Positions 6,363 to 13,368 of a DNA stretch of 14,869 nt are shown here, one piece after another (within the stretch, counting starts at the first letter, position 1; each line of letters begins with the position of its first letter). The stretch is taken from assembly GCA_021793135.1 (NCBI GenBank), contig JAJYTI010000033.1, positions 1 to 14,869 of the forward strand. Direction: 5' to 3'. A program made the translations under genes and the position numbers. Source of the stretch: Bacteroidota bacterium (GTDB lineage: Bacteria > Bacteroidota > Bacteroidia > Flavobacteriales > Flavobacteriaceae). The notes beneath the pieces were generated by a model. That model saw only the letters and a list, made by a program, of their open reading frames with translations. It had not been told where the DNA came from and ran no database searches.

Positions 6363-6884
6363 ATGAATACACAGACGCCTAAGAAATATAAAGTCCTTAT
6401 TTGGATACTTTCCATTTTATTGCCTCTGGCAGTAGCTATATTGTTTAGTGTGCGTATACCTAATGCACCTCGATTAGGGTTTTTACCTCCCATTTACGCG
6501 ACCATAAATGGTTTTACAGCGGTTTTATTGGTAATGGCTGTTAGAGCTGCTAAACAAGGTAAAAGAGCGTTACATGAGCGTTTAATTAAAGTTTGCATTA
6601 GTTTTTCTGTTCTCTTTCTGATATTGTATATTTTATATCATATTACCTCAGATAGTACACCATATGGTGGAGAAGGATTTATCCGATATATTTATTACTT
6701 TATATTAATCACTCATATATTCCTTTCTGTGATTACTATTCCTTTTGTGTTAGTTAGTTATGTTAGAGGACTTACTATGCAAATCGAAAGACATAGAAAG
6801 TTAGCTCGAATAGCATTTCCTTTATGGCTTTATGTTGCGGTAACTGGTGTAGTGGTTTATTGGATGATTGCGCCTTATTATTGA
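6363..6884 (+). CDS. DUF420 (CtaM/YozB-like) oxidase assembly membrane protein
   Basis: A 173-residue polytopic protein with about five hydrophobic helices (roughly 10-29, 42-62, 75-94, 107-133 and 150-170). The family's conserved histidines are visible: RALHERLIK (His71), ILYHITSD (His93), LITHIFLSV (His118) and ERHRKLAR (His144). The FLPPIYATING segment before helix 2 is also typical. In Firmicutes the DUF420 protein CtaM/YozB is needed for active aa3-type oxidases and has been linked to CuB-site assembly. Transferring that role here is inference, supported by the gene's position one base after Sco and downstream of the oxidase genes. Confidence 0.87.
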   Translation: MNTQTPKKYKVLIWILSILLPLAVAILFSVRIPNAPRLGFLPPIYATINGFTAVLLVMAVRAAKQGKRALHERLIKVCISFSVLFLILYILYHITSDSTPYGGEGFIRYIYYFILITHIFLSVITIPFVLVSYVRGLTMQIERHRKLARIAFPLWLYVAVTGVVVYWMIAPYY

Positions 6885-6922
6885 TTTTGAATTTAAATAG
6901 GAATGAAATGAGAAATATAGCT

Positions 6923-7162
6923 ATGAAAAACATCGTACTAACTTTGGTCGTGTTTTTATTATTGACGGTAGATGCAGAGGCACAATGTGCAATGTGTAGA
7001 GCTGTATTAGAAACGCAGGAAGACGATAGTACGGCACGCGGAATAAATAATGGGATAATGTATCTTATGGTTTTTCCATATTTATTAGTGGGAGGTATAG
7101 GAGTAGCAATTTATAGACACCGTAAAAAACAAAGGCAGTTAGAAGAAAGTCAAGATAGTTAA
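6923..7162 (+). CDS. Small exported membrane protein with CAMC motif
   Basis: A 79-residue protein with a clear signal peptide (MKNIVLTLVVFLLLTVDAEA), and predicted cleavage just before QCAMCRAVLE. It has a single transmembrane helix (about 45-64, YLMVFPYLLVGGIGVAIY) and a basic tail (RHRKKQR). The only cysteines, 22 and 25, form CxxC at the predicted mature N-terminus, facing the periplasm. An upstream in-frame ATG at 6908 would add five residues; 6923 gives the more standard signal peptide. I recognise short QCAMCRA proteins as recurring in this location in flavobacterial genomes, but know of no assigned function. Binding of copper or heme, or a redox role with Sco and DUF420, is inference from the motif and neighbourhood. 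Confidence 0.75.
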   Translation: MKNIVLTLVVFLLLTVDAEAQCAMCRAVLETQEDDSTARGINNGIMYLMVFPYLLVGGIGVAIYRHRKKQRQLEESQDS

Positions 7163-7187
7163 TCAATGACAGATATTTTCTTTTAAA

Positions 7188-7267
7188 ATATTTATCCAAA
7201 TTTTTTAGTTACATCTTGTAACAAATCATAACTACTGCTACTAACTAGTTAGAAATTGGATAAATAT
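7188..7267 (+). promoter_or_regulatory. Nested inverted repeats spanning the TolC-family start codon
   Basis: Three symmetric elements lie in 80 bases. The outer arms ATATTTATCCAA (7188-7199) and TTGGATAAATAT (7256-7267) are perfect 12-base complements, and the right arm covers the first two bases of the ATG at 7266. Inside is the 15-base repeat GTTACATCTTGTAAC (7208-7222; 6-base arms, 3-base centre), then the perfect 12-base palindrome CTAACTAGTTAG (7241-7252). If transcribed, the outer stem could hide the start codon; as DNA, the inner repeats look like operator sites. No clear TAnnTTTG promoter was found nearby, so the mechanism is open. Confidence 0.5.
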
Positions 7268-8582
7268 GATACGCCATTTATTATTAATTGCTACATTTTT
7301 TATAGCTTTTGTTGTTCAAGCACAAAAACGAGAATGGACTTTACAAGAGTGTATAGACTATGCATTAGAACATAACATCACAGTAAAACAGGGCGAGTTG
7401 GAAAAAGACCTAGCTTCGATAGAAAAATCGATTGCTATAGGTCAAATGCTTCCAAACGTAAGTGCCAGTATTAGCGGTTCTAGCAATACAGGATTAAGTT
7501 TAAACCCTACCACCAACCAATTGGAGAATGCTACTATGCTTTCTGCTTCTGGAGCGATTAATGCCGGAGTTACTTTATTTGAGGGTCTTAAAAAGCAAAG
7601 AGAACTACAACGAACAAAAATTAACGAATTAGCAGTTTCTTATCAATTGGATAAGATGAAAGATGATGTGGTCTTGCATGTTGCAAATGCGTATTTGCAG
7701 ATTGTATTGAGCAAAGAGAATTTAGAGTTAGTTAAACAGCGAAATGAATTAACTTTAGAGCAATTAGAGCGCACACAACATCTAGTTACAGCAGGCTCTT
7801 TACCTGAGGGAGATTTACTGGAGATTCAAGCTGATGATGCAAGAGAGAAACAACAAATTGTAGAAGCAGAAAATGATGTTGTCATTTCACTCATTTCGCT
7901 AGCACAATTACTTCGAATTAAAGATTATCAGAATTTTGATATTGCGCAATCTGATGTTGAGATAGAAGAGGGATTAGAAAAGCCTACAGTGACCGAATAT
8001 GTTGAAAAGGCAAAAGAGACCAGAGCAGAAGTGAAAATAGCAGAAAGTGGTGTAGAATTGGCCGAAAAAGACATTCAATTAGCAAAAGCGAACTACTATC
8101 CGAGTTTAAGCGCATTTTTTGGTTACAATACCCGTTATGCCGAAAGTGATCCTACTACATTCCGAAAACAGTTAAGTTTAAATGATGGAATAGGGTATGG
8201 CGTGCAGTTAAGTGTTCCTATTTTTAATGGATTAGCAGTACGAAAAAATGTACAACGTTCTAAAGTAGGTTTAGAACGAGCTAAAAATGAATTGGAACAA
8301 GCTGAGTTAGATTTAGAGTCTAGTGTTTACCAAGCTTATATGGATGCTAGCGGAGCGGAAAAATCTTATGAAGCCGCCAAGGCAGCTTTACGCTGGCAAG
8401 AGTTGGCGTTTGAGCATTCACAAAATAGATTTGATGCTGGTTTGATAACTGCTTTTGAATTTAGTCAGGCTAAATCTAAACTAGATCAGGCCATGATAGA
8501 AGTAAATCAATCGAAATACAATTATATTTTTAAACAAAAAGTTTTGGAGCTATATTTTGGAGTTCCTTATTCTGATATTTAA
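7266..8582 (+). CDS. TolC-family outer-membrane efflux channel
   Basis: A 438-residue outer-membrane factor with a signal peptide (about 1-19, ending VVQA before Q). The mature N-terminus REWTLQECIDYALEHNITVKQ (23-43) is the standard start of Bacteroidota TolC proteins. Two repeats of the OEP domain are seen as long amphipathic helices rich in Glu, Gln, Leu and Ala. The first is followed by SGAINAGVTLFEGLKKQRELQ, and the second by YGVQLSVPIFNGLAVRKNVQ, the paired strand/helix junctions of the family. The protein would trimerise as a barrel plus periplasmic tunnel. The membrane-fusion gene follows after 11 bases, so together they form two thirds of a tripartite efflux or export system. Confidence 0.93.
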   Translation: MIRHLLLIATFFIAFVVQAQKREWTLQECIDYALEHNITVKQGELEKDLASIEKSIAIGQMLPNVSASISGSSNTGLSLNPTTNQLENATMLSASGAINAGVTLFEGLKKQRELQRTKINELAVSYQLDKMKDDVVLHVANAYLQIVLSKENLELVKQRNELTLEQLERTQHLVTAGSLPEGDLLEIQADDAREKQQIVEAENDVVISLISLAQLLRIKDYQNFDIAQSDVEIEEGLEKPTVTEYVEKAKETRAEVKIAESGVELAEKDIQLAKANYYPSLSAFFGYNTRYAESDPTTFRKQLSLNDGIGYGVQLSVPIFNGLAVRKNVQRSKVGLERAKNELEQAELDLESSVYQAYMDASGAEKSYEAAKAALRWQELAFEHSQNRFDAGLITAFEFSQAKSKLDQAMIEVNQSKYNYIFKQKVLELYFGVPYSDI

Positions 8583-8593
8583 TTAGATAGCAT

Positions 8594-9850
8594 ATGAAAA
8601 AAGGAGTTATACGCTGGATTATAATAATCATTATTCTGGTTATAGTGGTGATGTTTTATGGGAAGAAAGCTGGTTGGTTTGGTGAGAATTTAGAACAAGT
8701 AGAAGTTGCTAAGGTTGAGGTGATGTCAATTGAGCAAAAAGTGAGTGCTACAGGAAAAGTTTATCCAGAAACAGAAGTGAAATTGTCTTCGGAAGTTTCA
8801 GGTGAGATTATAGAGTTACCAGTTCGTGAAGGACAGCAAGTAAGTAAAGGAGACTTGTTGGTGCGTATCAATCCAGATCTCATTCAGTCTACTTTAAGCC
8901 AAGCACAAGCAAGCATGCAAAATGCAGAGGCGCAACTTACACAAGCGGAAGCTAATGAATCTAAAGCAAAAATCACTTATGATAGGAATAAAGGCTTATT
9001 TGATAAAGGTGTTATTTCTGCTTCGGAATGGGAAGTTATCGAAACAGAATATAAAGTTGCTAAAGCATCTGTAAGTTCAGCTTATTTCAACGTACAGAGT
9101 TCGCTAGCTAATGTAAAACAAGCCCAAGACAACTTATCTCGAACTACAATTTATTCCCCTATGGATGGAACGGTTTCAATGCTTTCTTCAGAGTTGGGAG
9201 AAAGAGTAGTGGGAACAGCACAAATGACAGGAACAGAAATTCTCCGAATTGCAGATTTGTTACGTATGGAAGTAGAGGTTGAGGTAAACGAAAATGATAT
9301 TGTAAAAGTAGAGCTAGGCGATAAAGCAGAGATAAGTGTAGATGCCTACCCAAGACGTCATTTTACGGGAGAGGTTACAGAAATTGCAAACTCTGCAGGA
9401 GCAGATTTACAAGCTGATCAGGTGACCAATTTTAAAGTAAAGATTAAAATTAATCCAGAATCTTATCAAGATTTAACCGAAGGGAAATCCGAAAACTATT
9501 CCCCTTTCCGACCTGGAATGACTGCTACTGTAGATGTTATAACCAAGAAAGTATCAGATGCAATTGCTGTGCCTATCGGTGCTGTGGTGATGAAAGGTGC
9601 AAATGATTTTAAAGAAGAAACTCCAGATTTTGAAGACTCTGAAGATAAAACCGAAAGTGTTTTTGTATATAACAATGGTAAGGTTAACTTGCGACAAGTA
9701 AAAACAGGGATTCAAGACAGCAAGAATATCGAAATAAAAAGTGGTATTCAAGAAGGAGAACAAATTGTAGTTGGTCCATATGCTGCAGTTACCCGATCTT
9801 TGCGCGACAATCAAGAAGTAGAAGTGAAATCTGAAGGACATAGAGAGTAA
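8594..9850 (+). CDS. Periplasmic adaptor (membrane fusion) protein, RND/MacA type
   Basis: A 418-residue adaptor that links an inner-membrane transporter to TolC. It has a single anchor helix (about 7-22, Ile/Val-rich). The first lipoyl half is near residues 61-95 (EVKLSSEVSGEIIELPVREG). An alanine- and glutamine-rich coiled-coil hairpin follows (about 97-180), then the second lipoyl half (TTIYSPMDGTVSML, 184-197). The beta-barrel domain is at about 225-330 and the C-terminal membrane-proximal domain contains AIAVPIGAVV and GIQEGEQIVVGPYAAV. An acidic insertion (EETPDFEDSEDKTE) sits in the C-terminal part. The MacB-like ABC or RND pump expected to partner it is absent here; tsaB starts 4 bases after the stop. 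Confidence 0.92.
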   Translation: MKKGVIRWIIIIIILVIVVMFYGKKAGWFGENLEQVEVAKVEVMSIEQKVSATGKVYPETEVKLSSEVSGEIIELPVREGQQVSKGDLLVRINPDLIQSTLSQAQASMQNAEAQLTQAEANESKAKITYDRNKGLFDKGVISASEWEVIETEYKVAKASVSSAYFNVQSSLANVKQAQDNLSRTTIYSPMDGTVSMLSSELGERVVGTAQMTGTEILRIADLLRMEVEVEVNENDIVKVELGDKAEISVDAYPRRHFTGEVTEIANSAGADLQADQVTNFKVKIKINPESYQDLTEGKSENYSPFRPGMTATVDVITKKVSDAIAVPIGAVVMKGANDFKEETPDFEDSEDKTESVFVYNNGKVNLRQVKTGIQDSKNIEIKSGIQEGEQIVVGPYAAVTRSLRDNQEVEVKSEGHRE

Positions 9851-9854
9851 AACC

Positions 9855-10511
9855 ATGCCAACAATACTGCAAATAGAAACGTCAAGTACAAACACATCCG
9901 TTGTTTTAACGAAGAATGGAAAAGTAATAGGAGTAAAGGAACAAGATTCTTCTGGATATTCTCATGAAAAGTTACTGCATCCGTTTATAGAAGAAGTACT
10001 GCAACAAGGAGGTATTGCTTTGAATGAAATAGATGCAGTCGCAATCGGTACAGGGCCAGGATCTTTTACAGGACTTCGTATAGGAGTTGCTGCTGCCAAA
10101 GGTCTTTGTTTTGCTTTAGATGTGCCTTTAATTGCAGTTCCAACTATGGAACTATTGGCTAGACAAGTGACTACATCTGTAGATAGAATTATTCCTATTG
10201 TAGATGCTCGTAGAATGGAGGTGTATACTGCTATTTATGATAAAGATTATAAAGAACTAACTCCTACGTATGCTAAAATTCTAGACGAAGATGCTTATGA
10301 TGATATAGAAAATTTATCTCTTGTTTTTGTTGGCTCTGGAGCACGGAAATTAAAAGAATTAAGAGCTTATAAGAACGCAGTATTCTTAACAGATTCGCAA
10401 CCATCTGCCTTAGAAATGACGATGTCCGCCCTTGAACGCTTTAAAGCGAAAATATGGGAGGACACCGCGTATTTCGAACCTTTTTATTTAAAGGACTTTA
10501 AACCACATTAA
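9855..10511 (+). CDS. tsaB: tRNA t6A37 threonylcarbamoyltransferase complex subunit TsaB
   Basis: A 218-residue ASKHA-fold protein, close to the usual size of TsaB. It pairs with TsaD in making N6-threonylcarbamoyladenosine at position 37 of ANN-decoding tRNAs and has no transferase activity itself. Signature segments are ILQIETSSTNTSVVL (4-18), the conserved GTGPGSFTGLRIGVAAAKGL (65-84), and DARRMEVYTAIY (117-128). The ATG at 9855 lies 4 bases after the adaptor stop, suggesting co-transcription with the efflux genes. This linkage is common in Flavobacteriia and probably not functional. The 3' end faces the MscS-type gene, with 5 bases between the stop codons. Confidence 0.95.
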   Translation: MPTILQIETSSTNTSVVLTKNGKVIGVKEQDSSGYSHEKLLHPFIEEVLQQGGIALNEIDAVAIGTGPGSFTGLRIGVAAAKGLCFALDVPLIAVPTMELLARQVTTSVDRIIPIVDARRMEVYTAIYDKDYKELTPTYAKILDEDAYDDIENLSLVFVGSGARKLKELRAYKNAVFLTDSQPSALEMTMSALERFKAKIWEDTAYFEPFYLKDFKPH

Positions 10512-10516
10512 ACCAA

Positions 10517-11353
10517 CTAAGCATTTGCTTTATTTGGCATATCTTTAATATAAATATCTTGTTGTGGATAAGGAATATTGATTCCTTCTTTATCTAGGGT
10601 GTTTTTAATTTCTTCTAACATAAACCAACGGGTAGCCCAGAAGTCTCCTGTCTTAGTCCAATATTGTAATTGTAATATTACGCTGCTATCACCTAATTCT
10701 TTTACTACCACTTTAGGTCCTGGTCTTCCTTCTCCGTCTTTAACAGTTTTAGGATGCTTCATAGCTAAGTCTAATAATACCTCCTTAGCTTTTTTAATGT
10801 CATCGTCATATCCAATGCCAATGTCCATCATTTCTTTTCTGTGCTCATGTACACTGTAATTGATTACATTGTCGTTAGAAAGTTTACCATTAGGTATAAT
10901 GGCCATTTGGTTGTTGTCTGTACTTAGTTTAGTGGTGAAAATAGTAATCTCTTCTACAGTTCCAAATATACCTTGAGCCTTAACGTAATCTCCTACTTTA
11001 AAGGGTTTAAAGATGATTATCAATACGCCTCCTGCAAAGTTGGCTAATGAGCCTTGTAAAGCCATACCTACAGCTAATCCAGCTGCCCCAATAACCGCTA
11101 TAAATGAAGTAGTTGGTATGCCTAGTTTAGAGATAACTACAATGAAAAGCATTATTTGTAATCCCCACTTAACTAAATCTTGAATAAACTTAGAAACAGA
11201 TATATCTACTTTACGACTTTCCATAAGTTTTCTTAGCACCATTCGAACAATTCGAATAGCCCATAAACCAAGCACAAGTATAACAATCGCACCTATTATT
11301 TTTGGGGTATATGCTATAATTTGATCTGAAAAAGTTGTTAAATATTTCTCCAT
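10517..11353 (-). CDS. Small-conductance mechanosensitive channel (MscS family)
   Basis: A 278-residue protein close to the length of E. coli MscS. Three N-terminal helices are predicted (about 17-38, 62-78 and 82-115). The pore-lining TM3 sequence AAGLAVGMALQGSLANFAGG (90-109) has the Gly/Ala packing pattern of MscS. It runs into IIIFKPFKVGDYV and then the beta domain with GTVEEITIFTTKLSTDNNQ and IIPNGKLSNDNVINYS. It would release osmolytes on hypo-osmotic shock as an inner-membrane heptamer. The ATG at 11353 lies just two bases from the stop of the DUF255 gene, so it is the last gene of a minus-strand operon. No convincing terminator was found where it meets tsaB. Confidence 0.95.
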   Translation of the reverse strand: MEKYLTTFSDQIIAYTPKIIGAIVILVLGLWAIRIVRMVLRKLMESRKVDISVSKFIQDLVKWGLQIMLFIVVISKLGIPTTSFIAVIGAAGLAVGMALQGSLANFAGGVLIIIFKPFKVGDYVKAQGIFGTVEEITIFTTKLSTDNNQMAIIPNGKLSNDNVINYSVHEHRKEMMDIGIGYDDDIKKAKEVLLDLAMKHPKTVKDGEGRPGPKVVVKELGDSSVILQLQYWTKTGDFWATRWFMLEEIKNTLDKEGINIPYPQQDIYIKDMPNKANA

Positions 11354-11355
11354 GT

Positions 11356-13350
11356 TTATTCTGTAATTTTATTTTTAAGCAAAAATATTAGTTTATCTCT
11401 TGAATTCATTGGGGTTTTGCAAAAATTTAAGGAACAGGATTGATAGCGGAGTGCTCCACTATTAGAGTCTTTTGTAGTAAAATATGCATTCTTATAATTT
11501 TTGAAAATCAATTCTTGACATTCTCTTTCTGCATCTTCTCCGCTAATAAAAACTACATAATATTCCTCTTGAATTGCTAATTCAAGAGATAACCAATTGG
11601 TAAATGCGCTAGGGTGTTTTTGCATTTCCGATTGTACTGCTTTTCTCATTTGTAAACAGTAGTTTGCATATTTTTCTTCTGGGAATAGAATTCCTAATAG
11701 ATATAAGCTTTTAGCTAAGCTAGAGTTGGATGATGGAATAACATCATCTCTATAATCTATTGGTGTTGCAAAGTGTTTTCTTTGTTTTGTATAGTAAAAT
11801 AAATTCGATGATTTGTCCCAAAAATTAACAATGCAGTAATCAGCAATATTTTTAGCTTGTATTAAATATTTTATTTCTTGCGTAACCTCATGCACGGCTA
11901 ACAATGCTTGTATAAGAAATGCATAATCATCTAAGTAAGCTTCCTGCTTAGAGCCATTAATATCTTGTCGATATACTTTTCCATAATTGTCAACTAATCG
12001 GTTTAATAGAATATCGCACAACTCTTTTGCGTTATCAGCAAATTTGTTGTCATAAAATACTTTATACATCTTTACAAAAGATGTTACTAATAAAGCATTC
12101 CAAGAACATAAAATTTTATGATCTACCTCTGGATAAGGTTTTGTTTTAGCTAAGCTTTGTAAAGCATCTTGCCATTTAGATTTTATCGTGATGAAATCAA
12201 TGTAGGAAATATCAAATTCTTCTGCAAAATCTTTATCGTTATAGTCTGTAGAAAGAATGTATAAATCGTCTTTCCAATAGCCATTGCTATTTACTCCGTA
12301 ATAGGCGCAAAACATTGGGAAGTTTGTAGTAATAACAGATTGTAGTTCTTCTTTGGTATATGCATAATATGCGCCTTCTATAGAATTACCGTGTTTATCT
12401 GTACTTACGGCAGATTGTGAGGCGGCATAACCTGTGTTTTCTGTGTAGAAATGTTTGTTTAAAAAATTATAGGTTTGGTAAACTGCTCTCTTATAATTTT
12501 CGTTCGGACTTTCATTATAAGCATTACTATATAACTGTAAAGCGAGTGCGTTGTCGTACAGCATTTTTTCGAAATGTGGAATTCGCCAATTGGTATCTAC
12601 ACAATATCGCATAAAGCCACCATGTACTTTGTCATAAAGTCCTCTATTAATTGCTGTTTTTAAACTGTGGTTTAAAAAAGAAGCAATACTTCCATCAGGA
12701 TGAAAATGTTGATAATCTATTAAGAAGTTTAATGAGTTTGCAAGTAAGAATTTCTGACGGCTTTGAAAACCACCATTTGTGAAATCCCAATTATTCATCC
12801 ATTGCTCAATAATAGTATTGAGAGAAATAGATTCTTCATTTTTTGGGATTGGAATAAGGTTTTGAATAATTCCTTTTTCTAAATGTGTAGCGTATTCTGT
12901 AAGTTTTTCTGGTTGTTGCTCTTTAATTGCAACAATGCGCTCTAAACTCTCTATCCAATCTTCCTTTTTAAAGTACATGCCTCCCCAAATAGGTCTTCCA
13001 TCAGGTAAGCACACTACATTTAAAGGCCAGCCCCCAGACCCAGTCATTAATTGTATAGCGGTTATATATAGTTGATCTATATCGGGCTGTTCTTCTCGAT
13101 CTACTTTAATATTTATAAAGTGACGATTCATTATCTCTGCTACTTGAGCGTCACAGAAACTTTCATCTGCCATAACATGGCACCAATGACAAGAAGAGTA
13201 TCCAATACTAATTAAGAGTAATGCGTTTTGTTTTTGGGCATAGTCCAAAACAGACTTATCCCAAACCTGCCAGTGAATAGGATTTTCACTATGCATGCGT
13301 AAATACGCACTGGAGGATTGGGATAAGTTATTTTTTTTGTACGGGCTCAC
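11356..13350 (-). CDS. DUF255 thioredoxin-fold / (alpha/alpha)6-barrel protein (YyaL/SPATA20 family)
   Basis: A 664-residue cytoplasmic protein. The N-terminal thioredoxin-like domain (about 1-170) holds ENPIHWQVW, the redox motif SSCHWCHVM (Cys54, Cys57), KVDREEQPDID (82-92) and TGSGGWPLNV (103-112), all hallmarks of the family. The rest resembles the six-hairpin glycosidase-like barrel, with KVHGGFMRYCVDTNWRIPHFEKML-type sequence (quoted here only partly: VHGGFMRYCVD, then PHFEKMLYDNA). Its cellular role is not established. The start is GTG at 13350: an in-frame TGA lies 12 bases upstream and the next in-frame ATG (codon 19) would remove conserved sequence. It lies 18 bases after the NifU-like gene and 2 bases before the MscS gene. 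Confidence 0.92.
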   Translation of the reverse strand: MSPYKKNNLSQSSSAYLRMHSENPIHWQVWDKSVLDYAQKQNALLLISIGYSSCHWCHVMADESFCDAQVAEIMNRHFINIKVDREEQPDIDQLYITAIQLMTGSGGWPLNVVCLPDGRPIWGGMYFKKEDWIESLERIVAIKEQQPEKLTEYATHLEKGIIQNLIPIPKNEESISLNTIIEQWMNNWDFTNGGFQSRQKFLLANSLNFLIDYQHFHPDGSIASFLNHSLKTAINRGLYDKVHGGFMRYCVDTNWRIPHFEKMLYDNALALQLYSNAYNESPNENYKRAVYQTYNFLNKHFYTENTGYAASQSAVSTDKHGNSIEGAYYAYTKEELQSVITTNFPMFCAYYGVNSNGYWKDDLYILSTDYNDKDFAEEFDISYIDFITIKSKWQDALQSLAKTKPYPEVDHKILCSWNALLVTSFVKMYKVFYDNKFADNAKELCDILLNRLVDNYGKVYRQDINGSKQEAYLDDYAFLIQALLAVHEVTQEIKYLIQAKNIADYCIVNFWDKSSNLFYYTKQRKHFATPIDYRDDVIPSSNSSLAKSLYLLGILFPEEKYANYCLQMRKAVQSEMQKHPSAFTNWLSLELAIQEEYYVVFISGEDAERECQELIFKNYKNAYFTTKDSNSGALRYQSCSLNFCKTPMNSRDKLIFLLKNKITE

Positions 13351-13368
13351 GTTATTAGCATTTCACGA

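Noticed and set aside
6824..6922. Longer N-terminus for the CAMC protein
   Set aside because: It would overlap the DUF420 gene by 61 bases and bury the signal peptide; ATG 6923 or 6908 is preferred.
7173..7191. Hairpin ATATTTT-CTTTT-AAAATAT after the CAMC gene as a terminator
   Set aside because: The stem is all A-T and no clean T-run follows; it is too weak to call a terminator, though it may matter as an alternative fold.
9554..9895. 113-codon minus-strand frame
   Set aside because: It lies opposite the 3' end of the adaptor gene and the start of tsaB, with a low-complexity Phe/Ser/His-rich product; it is a shadow frame.
10487..10502. Inverted repeat TTTAAAG-GA-CTTTAAA at the end of tsaB
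   Set aside because: It is inside the tsaB coding sequence, its loop is too short and it is not followed by T residues; it probably reflects AAA/TTT codon content.
10519..10530. Hairpin AAGCA-TT-TGCTT as a shared terminator between tsaB and the MscS gene
   Set aside because: The stem is 5 bp with a 2-base loop and no adequate T-tract on either strand, and it lies in the MscS coding end.
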